Shown here: positions 9,201-18,437 of the stretch, piece by piece
How the letters are laid out: the number at the start of each line of letters is the position of its first letter
How positions within the stretch are numbered: position 1 is the first letter of the stretch
From: Novosphingobium arvoryzae
Lineage (GTDB): Bacteria; Pseudomonadota; Alphaproteobacteria; Sphingomonadales; Sphingomonadaceae
Length of the DNA: 64,000 nt
Assembly: GCF_014652615.1 (NCBI RefSeq)
Contig: NZ_BMZD01000002.1
Span: forward strand, 372,001 to 436,000
Direction: 5' to 3'
Position numbers and translations under genes: made by a program
Notes under the pieces: generated by a model
Database searches by the model: none
What the model was told of the DNA's origin: nothing
Seen by the model: only the letters and a program-made list of their open reading frames with translations

Positions 9201-9222
9201 CCCTCACATTCTCTCGTGAGGG
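9201..9222. other. hairpin between gatB and the exported-protein gene
   Basis: Inverted repeat CCCTCAC / GTGAGGG with an 8-base loop, sited in the 81-bp gap between the start of the 194-aa exported protein and the gatB stop. There is no clear U-run on the minus strand. It could terminate the gatCAB transcript or act in the leader of the exported pair. Confidence 0.4.
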
Positions 9223-9269
9223 AATGACTTGCAGGAAAATACCTATCCCGCAAGCCACCCGGCAATCGC

Positions 9270-10766
9270 TTATCCCAGTTTCTTGCGCAGCAATTCGTTG
9301 ACGACCTGCGGGTTCGATTTGCCCTGCATCGCCTTCATCGTCTGGCCCACGAAGAACCCGAACAGGGCTTCCTTGCCGCCCTTGTATTCTTCGACCTTGG
9401 CGGCGTTGTCGGCCAGGACCTTGTCGATCGCGGCTTCGATCGCGCCGGTATCGCTGGTCTGCTTCAGGCCCTCACGCTCGACGATGGCGGCCGCGCCGTC
9501 ACCGGTTTCGAGCATCTTTTCCAGCACCTGCTTGGCAATCGAGCCGGAGATCGTGCCGTCCGCGATCAGCGCCAGCAGTTCCGCGCCGCCTTCCGCCGTG
9601 ACCGGGCTGTCAGCCAGCCCCTTGCCCAGCTTGTTGAGCGCGCCGAACAGTTCCGAAATCAGCCAGTTGGACGCCTGCTTGGCCAGCTCCGCTTCCGGCT
9701 TGCCCGCCTTGGCGGCAGCAGCGGCCAGCAGCGCTTCGAACCAGCGCGCGGTCTCGACATCCGCCGTCAGCACGCCCGCCGCATAGGGCGCCAGCCCCAG
9801 CGCGTTTTCATAACGGTGGCGCTTGGCGTCCGGCAGCTCGGGCAGCGACGCGCGGCATTCCTCGATGAAGGCATCGTCCAGCACCAGCGGCAGCAGGTCC
9901 GGATCTGGGAAATAGCGGTAATCGTGCGCGTCTTCCTTGCTGCGCATCGAACGGGTTTCGTTCTTGTCCGGGTCGTAGAGCCGGGTTTCCTGCACGACCG
10001 TGCCGCCATCCTCGATCAGGTCGATCTGGCGGCGCGCTTCGCTTTCCACCACGGCCATCACGAAGCGGACGGAGTTCACGTTCTTGGTTTCGGTGCGGGT
10101 GCCGAACGGCTCGCCCGGACGGCGGACCGAGACATTGACGTCCGCGCGCATCGAACCCTGGTCCATGTTGCCATCGCACGACCCGACATAGCGCAGGATC
10201 GTGCGCAGCTTCGCCAGATAGGCCCCGGCTTCAGCGGGCGAGCGGATATCCGGGCGGCTGACGATTTCCATCAGCGCCACGCCCGACCGGTTGAGGTCGA
10301 CATAGGACATCGTCGGGTGCTGATCGTGCATCAGCTTGCCCGCGTCCTGCTCCACGTGAATGCGCTCGATCCCGATGCGCTTCACGTCCGCTTCGGGGTT
10401 CTTGTCATCCAGGCTGATCTCGATCTCGCCCTCGCCCACCAGCGGGTGGTAAAGCTGGCTGATCTGATAGCCCTGCGGCAAATCGGCATAGAAGTAGTTC
10501 TTGCGATCGAACCGCGACCACTTGTTGATCTGCGCGTTGATCGCGAGGCCCGTGCGGACCGCCTGGCGGATGCATTCGCGGTTCGGCACCGGCAGCATCC
10601 CCGGCATCGCGGCATCGACGAGGCTGACCTGCGTGTTCGGCTCCGCCCCGAACGCGGTCGCCGCGCCGGAAAACAGCTTGGAATTCGACGTGACCTGCGC
10701 GTGAACCTCAAGGCCGACCACGACCTCCCATTCACCCGTCATGCCCTGGATACGATATTCGCTCAT
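9270..10766 (-). CDS. gatB: Asp-tRNA(Asn)/Glu-tRNA(Gln) amidotransferase subunit B
   Basis: 498 residues, normal length for GatB. The subunit binds mischarged Glu-tRNA(Gln) or Asp-tRNA(Asn) and activates the side-chain carboxylate with ATP, receiving ammonia from GatA. Visible family landmarks are [18 protein letters not shown] near the N-terminus, [12 protein letters not shown], the signature [16 protein letters not shown], and the C-terminal YqeY-like tail domain (from about residue 350) that contacts tRNA. It starts one base after the gatA stop (TAAGATG), the last gene of gatC-gatA-gatB. Confidence 0.98.
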   Translation of the reverse strand: MSEYRIQGMTGEWEVVVGLEVHAQVTSNSKLFSGAATAFGAEPNTQVSLVDAAMPGMLPVPNRECIRQAVRTGLAINAQINKWSRFDRKNYFYADLPQGYQISQLYHPLVGEGEIEISLDDKNPEADVKRIGIERIHVEQDAGKLMHDQHPTMSYVDLNRSGVALMEIVSRPDIRSPAEAGAYLAKLRTILRYVGSCDGNMDQGSMRADVNVSVRRPGEPFGTRTETKNVNSVRFVMAVVESEARRQIDLIEDGGTVVQETRLYDPDKNETRSMRSKEDAHDYRYFPDPDLLPLVLDDAFIEECRASLPELPDAKRHRYENALGLAPYAAGVLTADVETARWFEALLAAAAAKAGKPEAELAKQASNWLISELFGALNKLGKGLADSPVTAEGGAELLALIADGTISGSIAKQVLEKMLETGDGAAAIVEREGLKQTSDTGAIEAAIDKVLADNAAKVEEYKGGKEALFGFFVGQTMKAMQGKSNPQVVNELLRKKLG

Positions 10767-10767
10767 C

Positions 10768-12252
10768 TTACCACCACTGTTCCGGCTTCGCGGAGAACTG
10801 CGCGCGCGCTTCGATTGCGAGGCCCGCGTTGAGCACGCCCTGTTCGTCGAACGGCCGTCCGACGATCTGGAGGCCCAGCGGCAGCCCTTCGCGGTTGAGG
10901 CCTGCGGGCACGGACATCGCGGGCAGGCCGGCCAGCGAGGCCGGCACGGCGAACACGTCGTTCAGGTACATCGCCAGCGGATCGGCGGTCTTTTCGCCCA
11001 GCCCGAACGCCGCCGTCGGCGCGGTGGGCGCGAGGATGACGTCGCAGTGCTGGAACGCCAGTTCAAAGTCACGGGCGATCAGCGCGCGGACCTTCTGCGC
11101 CTGCGTGTAATAGGCGTCATAGAAACCGGCGGACAGCACGTAGGTACCGATCAGGATGCGGCGCTTCACCTCGGCCCCGAAGCCGGCGGCGCGGGTCGCG
11201 GCATACATCTCTTGCAGGTTCGCGCCGTCCGGCAGATCGCGCAGGCCATAGCGCACGCCGTCATAACGGGCGAGGTTGGACGAGGCTTCGGCCGGGGCGA
11301 TGATGTAATACGCGGGCAGCGCATACTTGGTGTGCGGCAGGCTGATCTCGACGATCTCGGCCCCGGCATCCTTCAGCCAGGCGATCCCGTCGTCCCAGCT
11401 CTTGGCGACATCGGCATCGAGGCCGTCGACGCGGTATTCCCTGGGAATGCCGACCTTCTTGCCCTTCATATCGGCGTTCAGGCTGGCTTCCCAATTGGGA
11501 ACGGCCATGTCGAGGCTGGTCGAATCCTTGGGATCGAACCCGGCCATCGCCTCCAGCATGATCGCGCAGTCGCGCACGTCGCGCGCCATCGGCCCGGCCT
11601 GATCGAGGCTGCTGGCGAAAGCCACGATGCCCCAGCGGCTGCACCGGCCATAGGTCGGCTTGATGCCCGAAATCCCGGTGAAGGCGGCGGGCTGGCGGAT
11701 CGAGCCGCCAGTGTCGGTGCCGGTCGCCGCCGGGCAGAGCCGCGCGGCAATCGCCGCCGAGCTGCCGCCAGACGAACCGCCCGGCGCCATCGCGGCCGTG
11801 CTGCCATCGTTGCGCCGCCAGGGCGAAATGACGTTGCCGAAATAGCTCGTCTCGTTCGATGAACCCATTGCGAACTGGTCAAGGTTCAGCTTGCCCAGCA
11901 TCCCCGCGCCCGCATCCCACAGCTTCTGGCTGACGGTGCTTTCGTACTGCGGCGTGAAGCCTTCCAGCATGTGGCTGGCGGCGGTGGTCTGCACGCCCTT
12001 GGTGGCGAACAGGTCCTTCATGCCGATCGGCACGCCCGCCAGCTTGCCCAGCGCGTTACCGGCAGCGCGGTCGGCATCGACCTTGCGGGCGGCGTCCAGC
12101 GCGGCTTCGGGGGTGGTGACGATGAACGCGTTCAGCGCCTGCGCGGCGGCAACGCGGGCGTTGAACGCTTCGGCCACTTCCACGGCGGAAAACGTGCCAG
12201 CAGCAACGCCGTCGCGGATCGCGGCAACGGTAAGGTCGGTCAGGTTGGTCAT
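10768..12252 (-). CDS. gatA: Asp-tRNA(Asn)/Glu-tRNA(Gln) amidotransferase subunit A
   Basis: 494-residue amidase-signature enzyme that hydrolyses glutamine and channels ammonia to GatB. The Ser-cisSer-Lys triad is intact: Lys79 (GMKDLF), cis-Ser160 in the GGSSGGSS loop and the nucleophile Ser184 in [10 protein letters not shown]. The spacing matches characterised GatA proteins. The start ATG overlaps the last base of the gatC stop (TAATG). Its presence indicates indirect Gln and/or Asn tRNA charging in this organism, as is usual in alphaproteobacteria. Confidence 0.98.
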   Translation of the reverse strand: MTNLTDLTVAAIRDGVAAGTFSAVEVAEAFNARVAAAQALNAFIVTTPEAALDAARKVDADRAAGNALGKLAGVPIGMKDLFATKGVQTTAASHMLEGFTPQYESTVSQKLWDAGAGMLGKLNLDQFAMGSSNETSYFGNVISPWRRNDGSTAAMAPGGSSGGSSAAIAARLCPAATGTDTGGSIRQPAAFTGISGIKPTYGRCSRWGIVAFASSLDQAGPMARDVRDCAIMLEAMAGFDPKDSTSLDMAVPNWEASLNADMKGKKVGIPREYRVDGLDADVAKSWDDGIAWLKDAGAEIVEISLPHTKYALPAYYIIAPAEASSNLARYDGVRYGLRDLPDGANLQEMYAATRAAGFGAEVKRRILIGTYVLSAGFYDAYYTQAQKVRALIARDFELAFQHCDVILAPTAPTAAFGLGEKTADPLAMYLNDVFAVPASLAGLPAMSVPAGLNREGLPLGLQIVGRPFDEQGVLNAGLAIEARAQFSAKPEQWW

Positions 12253-12554
12253 TACTCGATCACCTTGGGCACGCCGAAAAAGCCATGTTCGGCGGCCGGA
12301 GCATTGGCCAGGACGGCATCGCGCACGTCGCCGCCGGTCAGCGGATCGGCGTTGATCACGTCATCGCGCAGCCGCAGCGTGTTGGGGATCACGGCGGTCA
12401 TCGGTTCGACCCCGGTGACGTCGACTTCGCCCAGCTGTTCGACCCAGGCCAGAATCCCGTTGAGTTCGGGGACCATCGCCTCAAGCTCGCTCTCGCTGAC
12501 CTTGATGCGGGCCAGCGAGGCGATGCGGGCCACGGTAGCGGTATCAACCGACAT
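12252..12554 (-). CDS. gatC: Asp-tRNA(Asn)/Glu-tRNA(Gln) amidotransferase subunit C
   Basis: 100 residues, the usual size of GatC, which wraps the GatA-GatB interface and stabilises the heterotrimer. The pattern [20 protein letters not shown] at the N-terminus, [19 protein letters not shown] in the middle and [15 protein letters not shown] followed by FFGVPKVIE at the end is typical. First gene of gatCAB, overlapping gatA by one base. Confidence 0.97.
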   Translation of the reverse strand: MSVDTATVARIASLARIKVSESELEAMVPELNGILAWVEQLGEVDVTGVEPMTAVIPNTLRLRDDVINADPLTGGDVRDAVLANAPAAEHGFFGVPKVIE

Positions 12555-12599
12555 GGCAGTTATCCTTGGTAAGAAACGTTGGAGTGGCGCAACCGCGCC

Positions 12600-13145
12600 T
12601 TACTGGGCGCCGCCCGGCATGCCCTGCGGCATCCCTTGCGGGCCAGCGGCCCCGCCACCCTGCTGCTGCATCTGCTGCATTTGCATCTGCATCGCGCGCT
12701 GGGCCGCCTCGATCTCGGCGCGGTCCTTGAAATCGATCAGTTCGATTTCGAAGGTCAGGTCGGTGTTGGGCGGAATATCGCCCGCCGCCTTGTCGCCATA
12801 GGCCAGTTCGGCCGGGATCTCGACCTTGTACTTCCCGCCGCGCTGCATCTTCTGCAGGGCCTGGGTAAAGCCGGGGATCACGCCTTCGACCGGGAACGCG
12901 GCCTGTTCCTGCTGGTCGAACACCTTGCCGTCGGGCAGCGTGCCCTTGTACTTGATCAGCACCACGTCCTTCACCGTCGGCGACGGGCCGGTGCCCACCT
13001 TCAGCGTCTCGACCTCTACCGAGCCCGGCAGCGTCGCATAGGCAAGGCCGGCGGCGGCGAGCGCGGCGGCGGCAACGCCGATCCACAGCTTGGTCAGGGC
13101 GCCCTTGGCAATGGGCTGGAGCGGGACGCGGGTGATCTCGGTCAT
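12600..13145 (-). CDS. FKBP-type peptidyl-prolyl cis-trans isomerase, membrane-anchored
   Basis: 181 residues. A short cytoplasmic segment (MTEITRVPLQPIAKG) precedes one transmembrane helix (about 21-40), then an FKBP domain (about 60-155) with LIKYKGTLPDGKVFDQ, FPVEGVIPGFTQALQKM, YKVEIPAELAYGDK and LTFEIELIDF, which hold the FK506-site aromatic and acidic residues. The end is rich in Gln, Met and Gly (MQMQQMQQQGGG). Expected to catalyse proline isomerisation during periplasmic folding. It sits 45 bp upstream of gatC on the same strand. Confidence 0.93.
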   Translation of the reverse strand: MTEITRVPLQPIAKGALTKLWIGVAAAALAAAGLAYATLPGSVEVETLKVGTGPSPTVKDVVLIKYKGTLPDGKVFDQQEQAAFPVEGVIPGFTQALQKMQRGGKYKVEIPAELAYGDKAAGDIPPNTDLTFEIELIDFKDRAEIEAAQRAMQMQMQQMQQQGGGAAGPQGMPQGMPGGAQ

Positions 13146-13174
13146 CTTGGGCCTTCCTTCGGGCGCACCAAAAC

Positions 13175-13200
13175 AAAAGGGCGCGGATTCGTCCGCGCCC
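13175..13200 (-). terminator. intrinsic terminator of rpsU
   Basis: A perfect 9-bp stem GGGCGCGGA / TCCGCGCCC with a TTCG tetraloop; on the minus strand it is followed by TTTTGTTTT. It lies 45 bp after the rpsU stop and separates rpsU from the FKBP gene. Confidence 0.92.
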
Positions 13201-13244
13201 TCATGGCTTATCGCGTTGCAGCGTTCAAGGCTGCAAGCGGCGTC

Positions 13245-13451
13245 TTACTTGACGCCGTCGCGTTCCGCCCGCTTGCGCTCCATCTTGCGAGCGCGGCGCA
13301 CGGCAGCGGCCTTTTCACGGGCGCGCTTTTCCGACGGCTTTTCAAAGTGACGGCGCAGCTTCATCTCGCGGTACACGCCCTCGCGCTGCAGCTTCTTCTT
13401 GAGCGCGCGCAGAGCCTGTTCGACATTGTTGTCCCGGACGAGAATTTGCAT
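13245..13451 (-). CDS. rpsU: 30S ribosomal protein bS21
   Basis: 68 residues beginning [20 protein letters not shown] and ending in a strongly basic tail, the standard bS21 pattern. It binds the 30S platform near the anti-Shine-Dalgarno end of 16S rRNA and helps initiation. A longer in-frame ORF runs upstream but the homologous part begins at this ATG. It is followed by its own terminator, so it is probably monocistronic. Confidence 0.97.
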   Translation of the reverse strand: MQILVRDNNVEQALRALKKKLQREGVYREMKLRRHFEKPSEKRAREKAAAVRRARKMERKRAERDGVK

Positions 13452-13736
13452 AAACCGACACACCTCACAAACGAAAGGAACAGAGCCCCGCTGATCCGTA
13501 GCGCGGGGAATGTGCCTTTGCGAAATAGCAAAAGAAACACGAACCGAATCCGCCAGGATCGGCTCCAACCGGCGGGCGGCTAGCAGAGTCGCGCTGGGAA
13601 CGCAAGCCGCGAAAGCACCCTGTGGCCGAACTGCCGCTTGCGCGGCGACTCCGGCACGGCGCCCAGTTACCCTGCCCGCCCGGATTGCGCCAGCCCCCGT
13701 TCTGTGGTGTCTGCACGCAACAAGGGGGCGCTTTTC

Positions 13737-15287
13737 ATGCAGACCAGTTTCACGCTGGCGGATTGGGCCGTGCTGGCGGGCTATGTCCTGCTGCTGGCGA
13801 CGGCAGGCTGGCTGTCCACCCGGCGCGGGCTGGCCAGCCGGGACGATTACTTCCTGGCCGGGCATCATGCGCCGACCTGGCTGGTGGCGATTTCGGTGCT
13901 GTCGACCGTGCAATCGGCGGCGACGTTCCTCGGTGCGCCCGATTCCAGCTATCGTGGCAACTTCACGTACCTGTCAGGCGTGATCGGTGCCCTGCTGGCC
14001 GCGTGGATCGTCGCCCGGGTGCTCATCCCGCGCTTCTACGCGCTGGGGGTGACGACGGTGTACGAGCTGCTCGAAACCCGCTTTGACGCCACCGCGCGGC
14101 GGGCGGCGGCGCTGATGTACCTGCTGGGCCGGATCCTCGCCAGCGGCGCGCGGCTCTACCTCGCGGCCATCGCCGTCTCGATGATCCTGTTTCTTGACGT
14201 TGACCCGCAACACATTGCGATATCGGCGTTTATTCTGCTCCTGTTCGGGCTGGTATTCACCTTCATGGGCGGGTTAAACTCGATCATCTGGAGCGATCTT
14301 GTCCAGGTCGTCCTCTATGTCGGCGCCGCCCTGATCGTCGCGATTTACCTGTGGAGCCTGATTCCGCTGGATTTCGGCCAGGCCGTGGACGCCCTGCGCC
14401 ACGCCCCAGGCGGAACGGACAAGCTGGTGCTGATCGACACCTCGCTGAACCTGTCGGCACCATTCGGGATCTTCGCGGTACTCACGGGGGTAACCCTGCT
14501 CAACGTCGGCTCCTCTGGCCTCGATCAGGACATCACCCAGCGCCTGATCGCCTGCCGCGACGCCCGGCAAGGCAACCGCGCGCTCTATCTCGCCAACTGG
14601 GTATCGCTGCCGGTGATCGCGCTGTTCCTGCTGATCGGCGCGCTGCTGCATTTATACTATGCCAGCGGCAGCGCCCCCAGCGGCAGCTTCAACGGCGAGA
14701 AGGTGACGGTGTTCATGCACTTCATCCTGACCGAACTGCCCCCCGGTCTGCGCGGACTGGTGACCGTGGGCGTGATCGCGGCGGCGGCCATCAACTCAGG
14801 GCTGATCTCGATGGCCTCGGTGCTGGTCAACGACCTCTATCGCCCGCTTGCCGAGCGCAGGGCCCCGCGTGGTGACGCTCACTACGTCCGCGCCGGGCGG
14901 ATCGCGACGATCGTGCTGGGCTGCGCGTTGTTCGGAATGGCGATCCTGTCCTACTACTGGCAACGCTATGCCGACAGCTCGCTGCTGGAATTCGTGCTGG
15001 GAGTGATGGCCTTTGCCTATTCCGGGCTGATCGGGGTCTATGCCATCGCGCTGTTCACCACGCGCGGTTCCTCCGCCAGCGTGATCGCTGCCTTTGCCGC
15101 CGGATTCCTGACCGTTCTGGCGTTCCAGCCCTATGTGATCGACAGCCTGAACCTGCCGGAAAGCCTGCGCGGCATCGCCTTTCCGTGGCAACTGGTGGCC
15201 GGAACGCTGATTGCCGCAGCGGTCTGCGCGATCGCTAGCGGCCAGGCATCGGGCAAGGGTGTGGTCAGAAGCGGGGCAACACGCTAA
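13737..15287 (+). CDS. sodium/solute symporter (SSS family)
   Basis: 516-residue inner-membrane carrier with about 13 hydrophobic helices. It begins with [21 protein letters not shown] and the SSS-typical [22 protein letters not shown], then [38 protein letters not shown] and [21 protein letters not shown], the conserved core motif around helix 8. The substrate cannot be fixed from sequence; sugar, solute and sialic-acid carriers share these motifs. The ATG at 13737 is preferred to an upstream in-frame ATG because the protein then starts at the first helix. crcB follows after 10 bp. Confidence 0.88.
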   Translation: MQTSFTLADWAVLAGYVLLLATAGWLSTRRGLASRDDYFLAGHHAPTWLVAISVLSTVQSAATFLGAPDSSYRGNFTYLSGVIGALLAAWIVARVLIPRFYALGVTTVYELLETRFDATARRAAALMYLLGRILASGARLYLAAIAVSMILFLDVDPQHIAISAFILLLFGLVFTFMGGLNSIIWSDLVQVVLYVGAALIVAIYLWSLIPLDFGQAVDALRHAPGGTDKLVLIDTSLNLSAPFGIFAVLTGVTLLNVGSSGLDQDITQRLIACRDARQGNRALYLANWVSLPVIALFLLIGALLHLYYASGSAPSGSFNGEKVTVFMHFILTELPPGLRGLVTVGVIAAAAINSGLISMASVLVNDLYRPLAERRAPRGDAHYVRAGRIATIVLGCALFGMAILSYYWQRYADSSLLEFVLGVMAFAYSGLIGVYAIALFTTRGSSASVIAAFAAGFLTVLAFQPYVIDSLNLPESLRGIAFPWQLVAGTLIAAAVCAIASGQASGKGVVRSGATR

Positions 15288-15297
15288 GGCGGGCGCA

Positions 15298-15699
15298 ATG
15301 AACAACCCTCCTTCTTTTGCGATGTCATCGCTCTATGTCGCCGCGGGCGGCGGTCTGGGCGCCTGGCTGCGCTATCTGGTCGGCCGCCTGTGGGGCGCGT
15401 CCGGCGGTACGGCTGCGTTTCCTTATGCCACGCTGACCGTCAATATTCTCGGCAGTTTCGCCATGGGCCTGCTGGCCGGCTGGCTGGCCCGGTTCGGTGC
15501 GCACGGGGAAGGCTGGCGCCTGCTGCTGGGCGTCGGACTGCTGGGCGGCTTCACCACGTTTTCCGCGTTCAGCCTGGAACTGGTCAACATGATCCAGCGC
15601 GGCAATTGGGCGCAGGCTGGCAGCTACAGCGCCCTGTCGCTGATCGGCGGGATCGCCGGGCTGCTGGCGGGCCTCGCCGTGGTGCGGGGGCTGGCATGA
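15298..15699 (+). CDS. crcB: fluoride-specific ion channel CrcB/Fluc
   Basis: 133 residues with four hydrophobic helices. Hallmarks are GGGLGAWLRYLVGR in the first helix, the pore motif PYATLTVNILGSFAMGLL, and the central GGFTTFSAFSLELVNM break motif. Fluc proteins are dual-topology dimers that let fluoride leak out of the cytoplasm. A second ATG (MSSLYVAAG, 15322) is also possible. No fluoride riboswitch is recognisable in the 10-bp gap to the upstream symporter gene, so expression probably depends on read-through. The stop overlaps the next ATG. Confidence 0.95.
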   Translation: MNNPPSFAMSSLYVAAGGGLGAWLRYLVGRLWGASGGTAAFPYATLTVNILGSFAMGLLAGWLARFGAHGEGWRLLLGVGLLGGFTTFSAFSLELVNMIQRGNWAQAGSYSALSLIGGIAGLLAGLAVVRGLA

Positions 15700-16979
15700 G
15701 CGACCCCAAGGACACCGCCGCCGTCCGCCAGTTCACCGTCCGCGCCGATGATGACGGCGTGCGGCTAGACCGCTGGTTCAAGCGCCACTTGCCGCAGATC
15801 GGCTTTGCCACGGTCAGCCGCTGGGCGCGCACCGGGCAGATCCGCGTCGACGGCAAGCGCGCCGATCCGGCAGACCGACTGACCACCGGGCAAGTGTTGC
15901 GCGTGCCGCCGGGCGGCGACGCCCCGGAAACCAAGGCCCGCACCCGCAAGCCGCTGACCGAGGCGCAGATCGCGCTGGCCGACAGCATGGTCATCACGCA
16001 GGACCGCGCCGCCATCGTGCTGAACAAGCCGCCGGGCCTCGCCACGCAGGGCGGCAGCGGCACATATGAACACGTCGACGGGCTGCTGGACGCCTTCGCG
16101 CCCGATGGCCCCCGCCCCCGGCTCGTCCACCGGCTCGACAAGGACACTTCCGGCGTCCTGCTGATCGCCCGCACGCCGGGCGCCGCGGCGTTCTTTTCCA
16201 AGCGCTTTTCGGGCCGCACGGCGCGCAAGATCTATTGGGCGCTGATCACCGGCGTCCCCTCGATCGAGGACGGGCTGATCGAACTGCCGCTGGCCAAGCA
16301 GCCCGGCACCGGCGGCGAAAAGATGATGGTCGACGAAAGCGAGCACGGCCAGCCCGCCCGCACCCGCTATCGCGTGATCGACCGCGCCGGCAACCGGGCG
16401 TGCTGGGTGGAACTGCAACCGCTGACCGGGCGCACCCACCAGTTGCGCGTCCACATGGCGGCGATTGGCCACCCCATCGTCGGCGACGGCAAGTATGGCG
16501 GGCCGGACGCCTTCCTGTCGGGCAGCATCAGCCGCAAGATGCACCTGCACGCCCGCCGCCTGATCATCGAGCATCCGGACGGCGCTCCGCTGGACGTCGT
16601 GGCCGAACTGCCCGAACACTTCGCGGCCAGCATGGAGCAACTGGGCTTTGACGAGGCCGACGGCGCCGATCTGCCCGAAGCCCCGCGCCTGCCCGAACGC
16701 GAAGCGCGCAAGCTGGCGGCCAAGGCCCACGCCAAGCAATACCGCAAGGAACGCCGCGGTGAGCGCAAGGGGGGCGAACGCAAGAGCGGTGACCGCCGTG
16801 CCCGCACCGGAGGAAGCGGAATTGCCGATGCCCCGCCCAAAAAGCGCGGCCCGACCAAGGGCAAGGGATCGCCCAAGCCTGCCAGCAAACCGGCCGGAAA
16901 GCCGCTTGCCGCCAAGGCACCGGCCCGTGCCCGCCGCCCCGCCGGAACCAAGGCGGCACCCCGGCCGGGCAAACGCTGA
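15696..16979 (+). CDS. RluC/RluD-family 23S rRNA pseudouridine synthase with basic C-terminal tail
   Basis: 427 residues. An S4 RNA-binding domain (about 13-72, VRLDRWFKRHLP ... IRVDGKRADPADRL) precedes the RluA-type catalytic domain, with the catalytic aspartate Asp148 in LVHRLDKDTSG and the motif GRTHQLRVHMAAIGHPIVGD. Residues from about 330 form a long Lys/Arg/Ala/Pro-rich tail that the core family lacks and that may add RNA affinity. By position and the S4 domain it is most like RluC, which modifies U955/2504/2580 in E. coli, but the exact target is not shown. ATGA overlap with crcB. Confidence 0.92.
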   Translation: MSDPKDTAAVRQFTVRADDDGVRLDRWFKRHLPQIGFATVSRWARTGQIRVDGKRADPADRLTTGQVLRVPPGGDAPETKARTRKPLTEAQIALADSMVITQDRAAIVLNKPPGLATQGGSGTYEHVDGLLDAFAPDGPRPRLVHRLDKDTSGVLLIARTPGAAAFFSKRFSGRTARKIYWALITGVPSIEDGLIELPLAKQPGTGGEKMMVDESEHGQPARTRYRVIDRAGNRACWVELQPLTGRTHQLRVHMAAIGHPIVGDGKYGGPDAFLSGSISRKMHLHARRLIIEHPDGAPLDVVAELPEHFAASMEQLGFDEADGADLPEAPRLPEREARKLAAKAHAKQYRKERRGERKGGERKSGDRRARTGGSGIADAPPKKRGPTKGKGSPKPASKPAGKPLAAKAPARARRPAGTKAAPRPGKR

Positions 16980-17581
16980 TGCATCCGAACGCCGCCTTCC
17001 GCCATCCTGACCGGGCGCTGTGCGAGGCGCTGATCGAGGAAATCGGGTTCGGCATGGTCTTTGCGACCACGCCTGACGGCCCGCGCGTGGCCCATGTGCC
17101 GCTGCTGTCCACCGGGGACGGCGCGATCCAGTTCCACCTGTCGCGCGGCAACGCGTTGACCAAGCACCTCAACGGCGCAACCGCGCTGATCGTGGTCAAT
17201 GGCCCGGACGGCTATGTCTCCCCGCGCTGGTATGCCGACCGGGAACAGGTGCCGACGTGGAACTATATCGCGGTCGAACTGGAAGGCCGGGTTCGGCGGA
17301 TGGATGCGGATGGGCTGCTGGCCCACCTTGAAGCCGTGTCCGACCGCCACGAGGAACGGATCGTCGAGGGTGATTTCTGGTCGATGGACAAGCTCCCAGC
17401 CGAGAAATTGCGCGGGTTGCTGGCCGGGATCGTCGGGTTCGAGATGGAAATCCAGGCCTGGCGCGAGACGCTGAAACTGTCGCAGAACAAACCGGCCGAC
17501 GAACGCGCTCGCGTCGCGGACGGGCTGGAATCCGAAGGATCGCCCGCGATTGCCCAACTGATGCGGACGCTGACGCCATGA
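16979..17581 (+). CDS. PaiB-family FMN-binding protein
   Basis: 200 residues of the PaiB family, a flavin-reductase-like split barrel. Landmarks are the start MHPNAAFRHPDRALCEALIEE, HVPLL, HLSRGNALTKHL, the core YVSPRWYADREQVPTWNYIAVELEGRVR and a C-terminal KLSQNKPADERARVADGL. In Bacillus the protein was described as a negative regulator of sporulation and protease genes, but biochemical work on relatives points to FMN binding, so the regulatory name should be read with care. The start shares one base with the previous stop (TGATG). Confidence 0.9.
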   Translation: MHPNAAFRHPDRALCEALIEEIGFGMVFATTPDGPRVAHVPLLSTGDGAIQFHLSRGNALTKHLNGATALIVVNGPDGYVSPRWYADREQVPTWNYIAVELEGRVRRMDADGLLAHLEAVSDRHEERIVEGDFWSMDKLPAEKLRGLLAGIVGFEMEIQAWRETLKLSQNKPADERARVADGLESEGSPAIAQLMRTLTP

Positions 17582-18231
17582 CGGTGAAGCTGGCGGTGTT
17601 CGATTGCGATGGCACGCTGGTCGATGGCCAGGGCGGGGTCTGCGCATCGATGGACGCGGCCTTTGCGGCTGTCGGGCTCGCCGCGCCGGATCATCATCAG
17701 GTGCGCCGAATCGTCGGGCTCAGCCTGCCGCAGGCAATCCGCCTGCTCGCCCCGGATGCCGAGGAACCCGTCCGGGCCGAAATCGACCGCGCCTACCGCG
17801 AGATCTTCCGCGCCGCGCGCGAGGCCGGGCAACTGGCCGAACCGCTGTTCCCCGGCATCCGCGCCTGCCTGGACAGCCTGCGCGATGCAGGCTGGACGCT
17901 GGGCGTGGCGACCGGCAAGTCGGATCGGGGGCTGGAACATTGCCTGGCGACCCACGGCATTTCCGGCCACTTCGTGACGTTGCAAACCGCGGATCGGCAC
18001 CCGTCCAAGCCCCATCCCGCCATGCTGGAGGCCGCCATGGCCGACGCACTGGCCGATGCAGCCCAGTCGGTCATGATCGGTGACACCCAATTCGACATCC
18101 TGATGGCCGTCAACGCCGGGGTCCGCGCGATCGGGGTCGACTGGGGGTATCACACGCCGCATGAATTGCTGGATGCGGGGGCCGAGACGGTGGTCCGCTC
18201 CCCCGCCGAATTGCTGGAGGTGCTCCAGTGA
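17578..18231 (+). CDS. HAD-superfamily phosphatase (phosphoglycolate phosphatase-like)
   Basis: 217 residues with the four HAD motifs in order: FDCDGTLVDG (Asp9 nucleophile and Asp11), GVATGKSDRG (motif II threonine), a lysine in HPSKPHPAM (motif III) and MIGDTQFDILMAVNAG (motif IV acidic pair). The alpha-helical cap between motifs I and II marks subclass IA, as in Gph and beta-phosphoglucomutase. The substrate is not defined by sequence; a small sugar phosphate such as 2-phosphoglycolate is likely. Overlaps the PaiB-like gene by 4 bases. Confidence 0.9.
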   Translation: MTVKLAVFDCDGTLVDGQGGVCASMDAAFAAVGLAAPDHHQVRRIVGLSLPQAIRLLAPDAEEPVRAEIDRAYREIFRAAREAGQLAEPLFPGIRACLDSLRDAGWTLGVATGKSDRGLEHCLATHGISGHFVTLQTADRHPSKPHPAMLEAAMADALADAAQSVMIGDTQFDILMAVNAGVRAIGVDWGYHTPHELLDAGAETVVRSPAELLEVLQ

Positions 18232-18437
18232 GCAAGGATCCCGCGATGGCGCGGTTCTTCATCATTCAGGCGGTCCGGGCGGGCGGTGTCGCGCTGGCGG
18301 TCTATGGCCTGATCGCCTTGGCGGGCAAGGCTGCATTGCCGCCGCCGGCCGGACTGGTGCTGACCGTGATCGGCATGATCACAGCCTATCTTGGCCCGCT
18401 GACCCTCGCCAAACGCTGGAAAAGTCCCGACGCATGA
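18228..18437 (+). CDS. small two-helix membrane protein of unknown function
   Basis: 69 residues with a GTG start inside a GTGA overlap with the HAD gene, and an ATGA overlap with the ATP12 gene, which makes the reading frame credible despite the size. Two hydrophobic helices (about 10-32, AVRAGGVALAVYGLIALAGK, and 41-60, LVLTVIGMITAYLGPLTLA) are separated by a Pro/Ala-rich turn, and the C-terminus is basic. I do not recognise a characterised family. Its place before an F1-ATPase assembly factor hints at a membrane job linked to that complex, which is inference. Confidence 0.75.
   Translation: MSKDPAMARFFIIQAVRAGGVALAVYGLIALAGKAALPPPAGLVLTVIGMITAYLGPLTLAKRWKSPDA

Noticed and set aside
13245..13913. 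222-codon version of the rpsU frame
   Set aside because: The bS21 homology starts at the internal ATG (13451); the upstream extension has no support.
15287..15298. Fluoride riboswitch for crcB
   Set aside because: Only 10 bp separate the symporter stop from the crcB ATG, and no riboswitch-like fold is visible in the upstream coding sequence.
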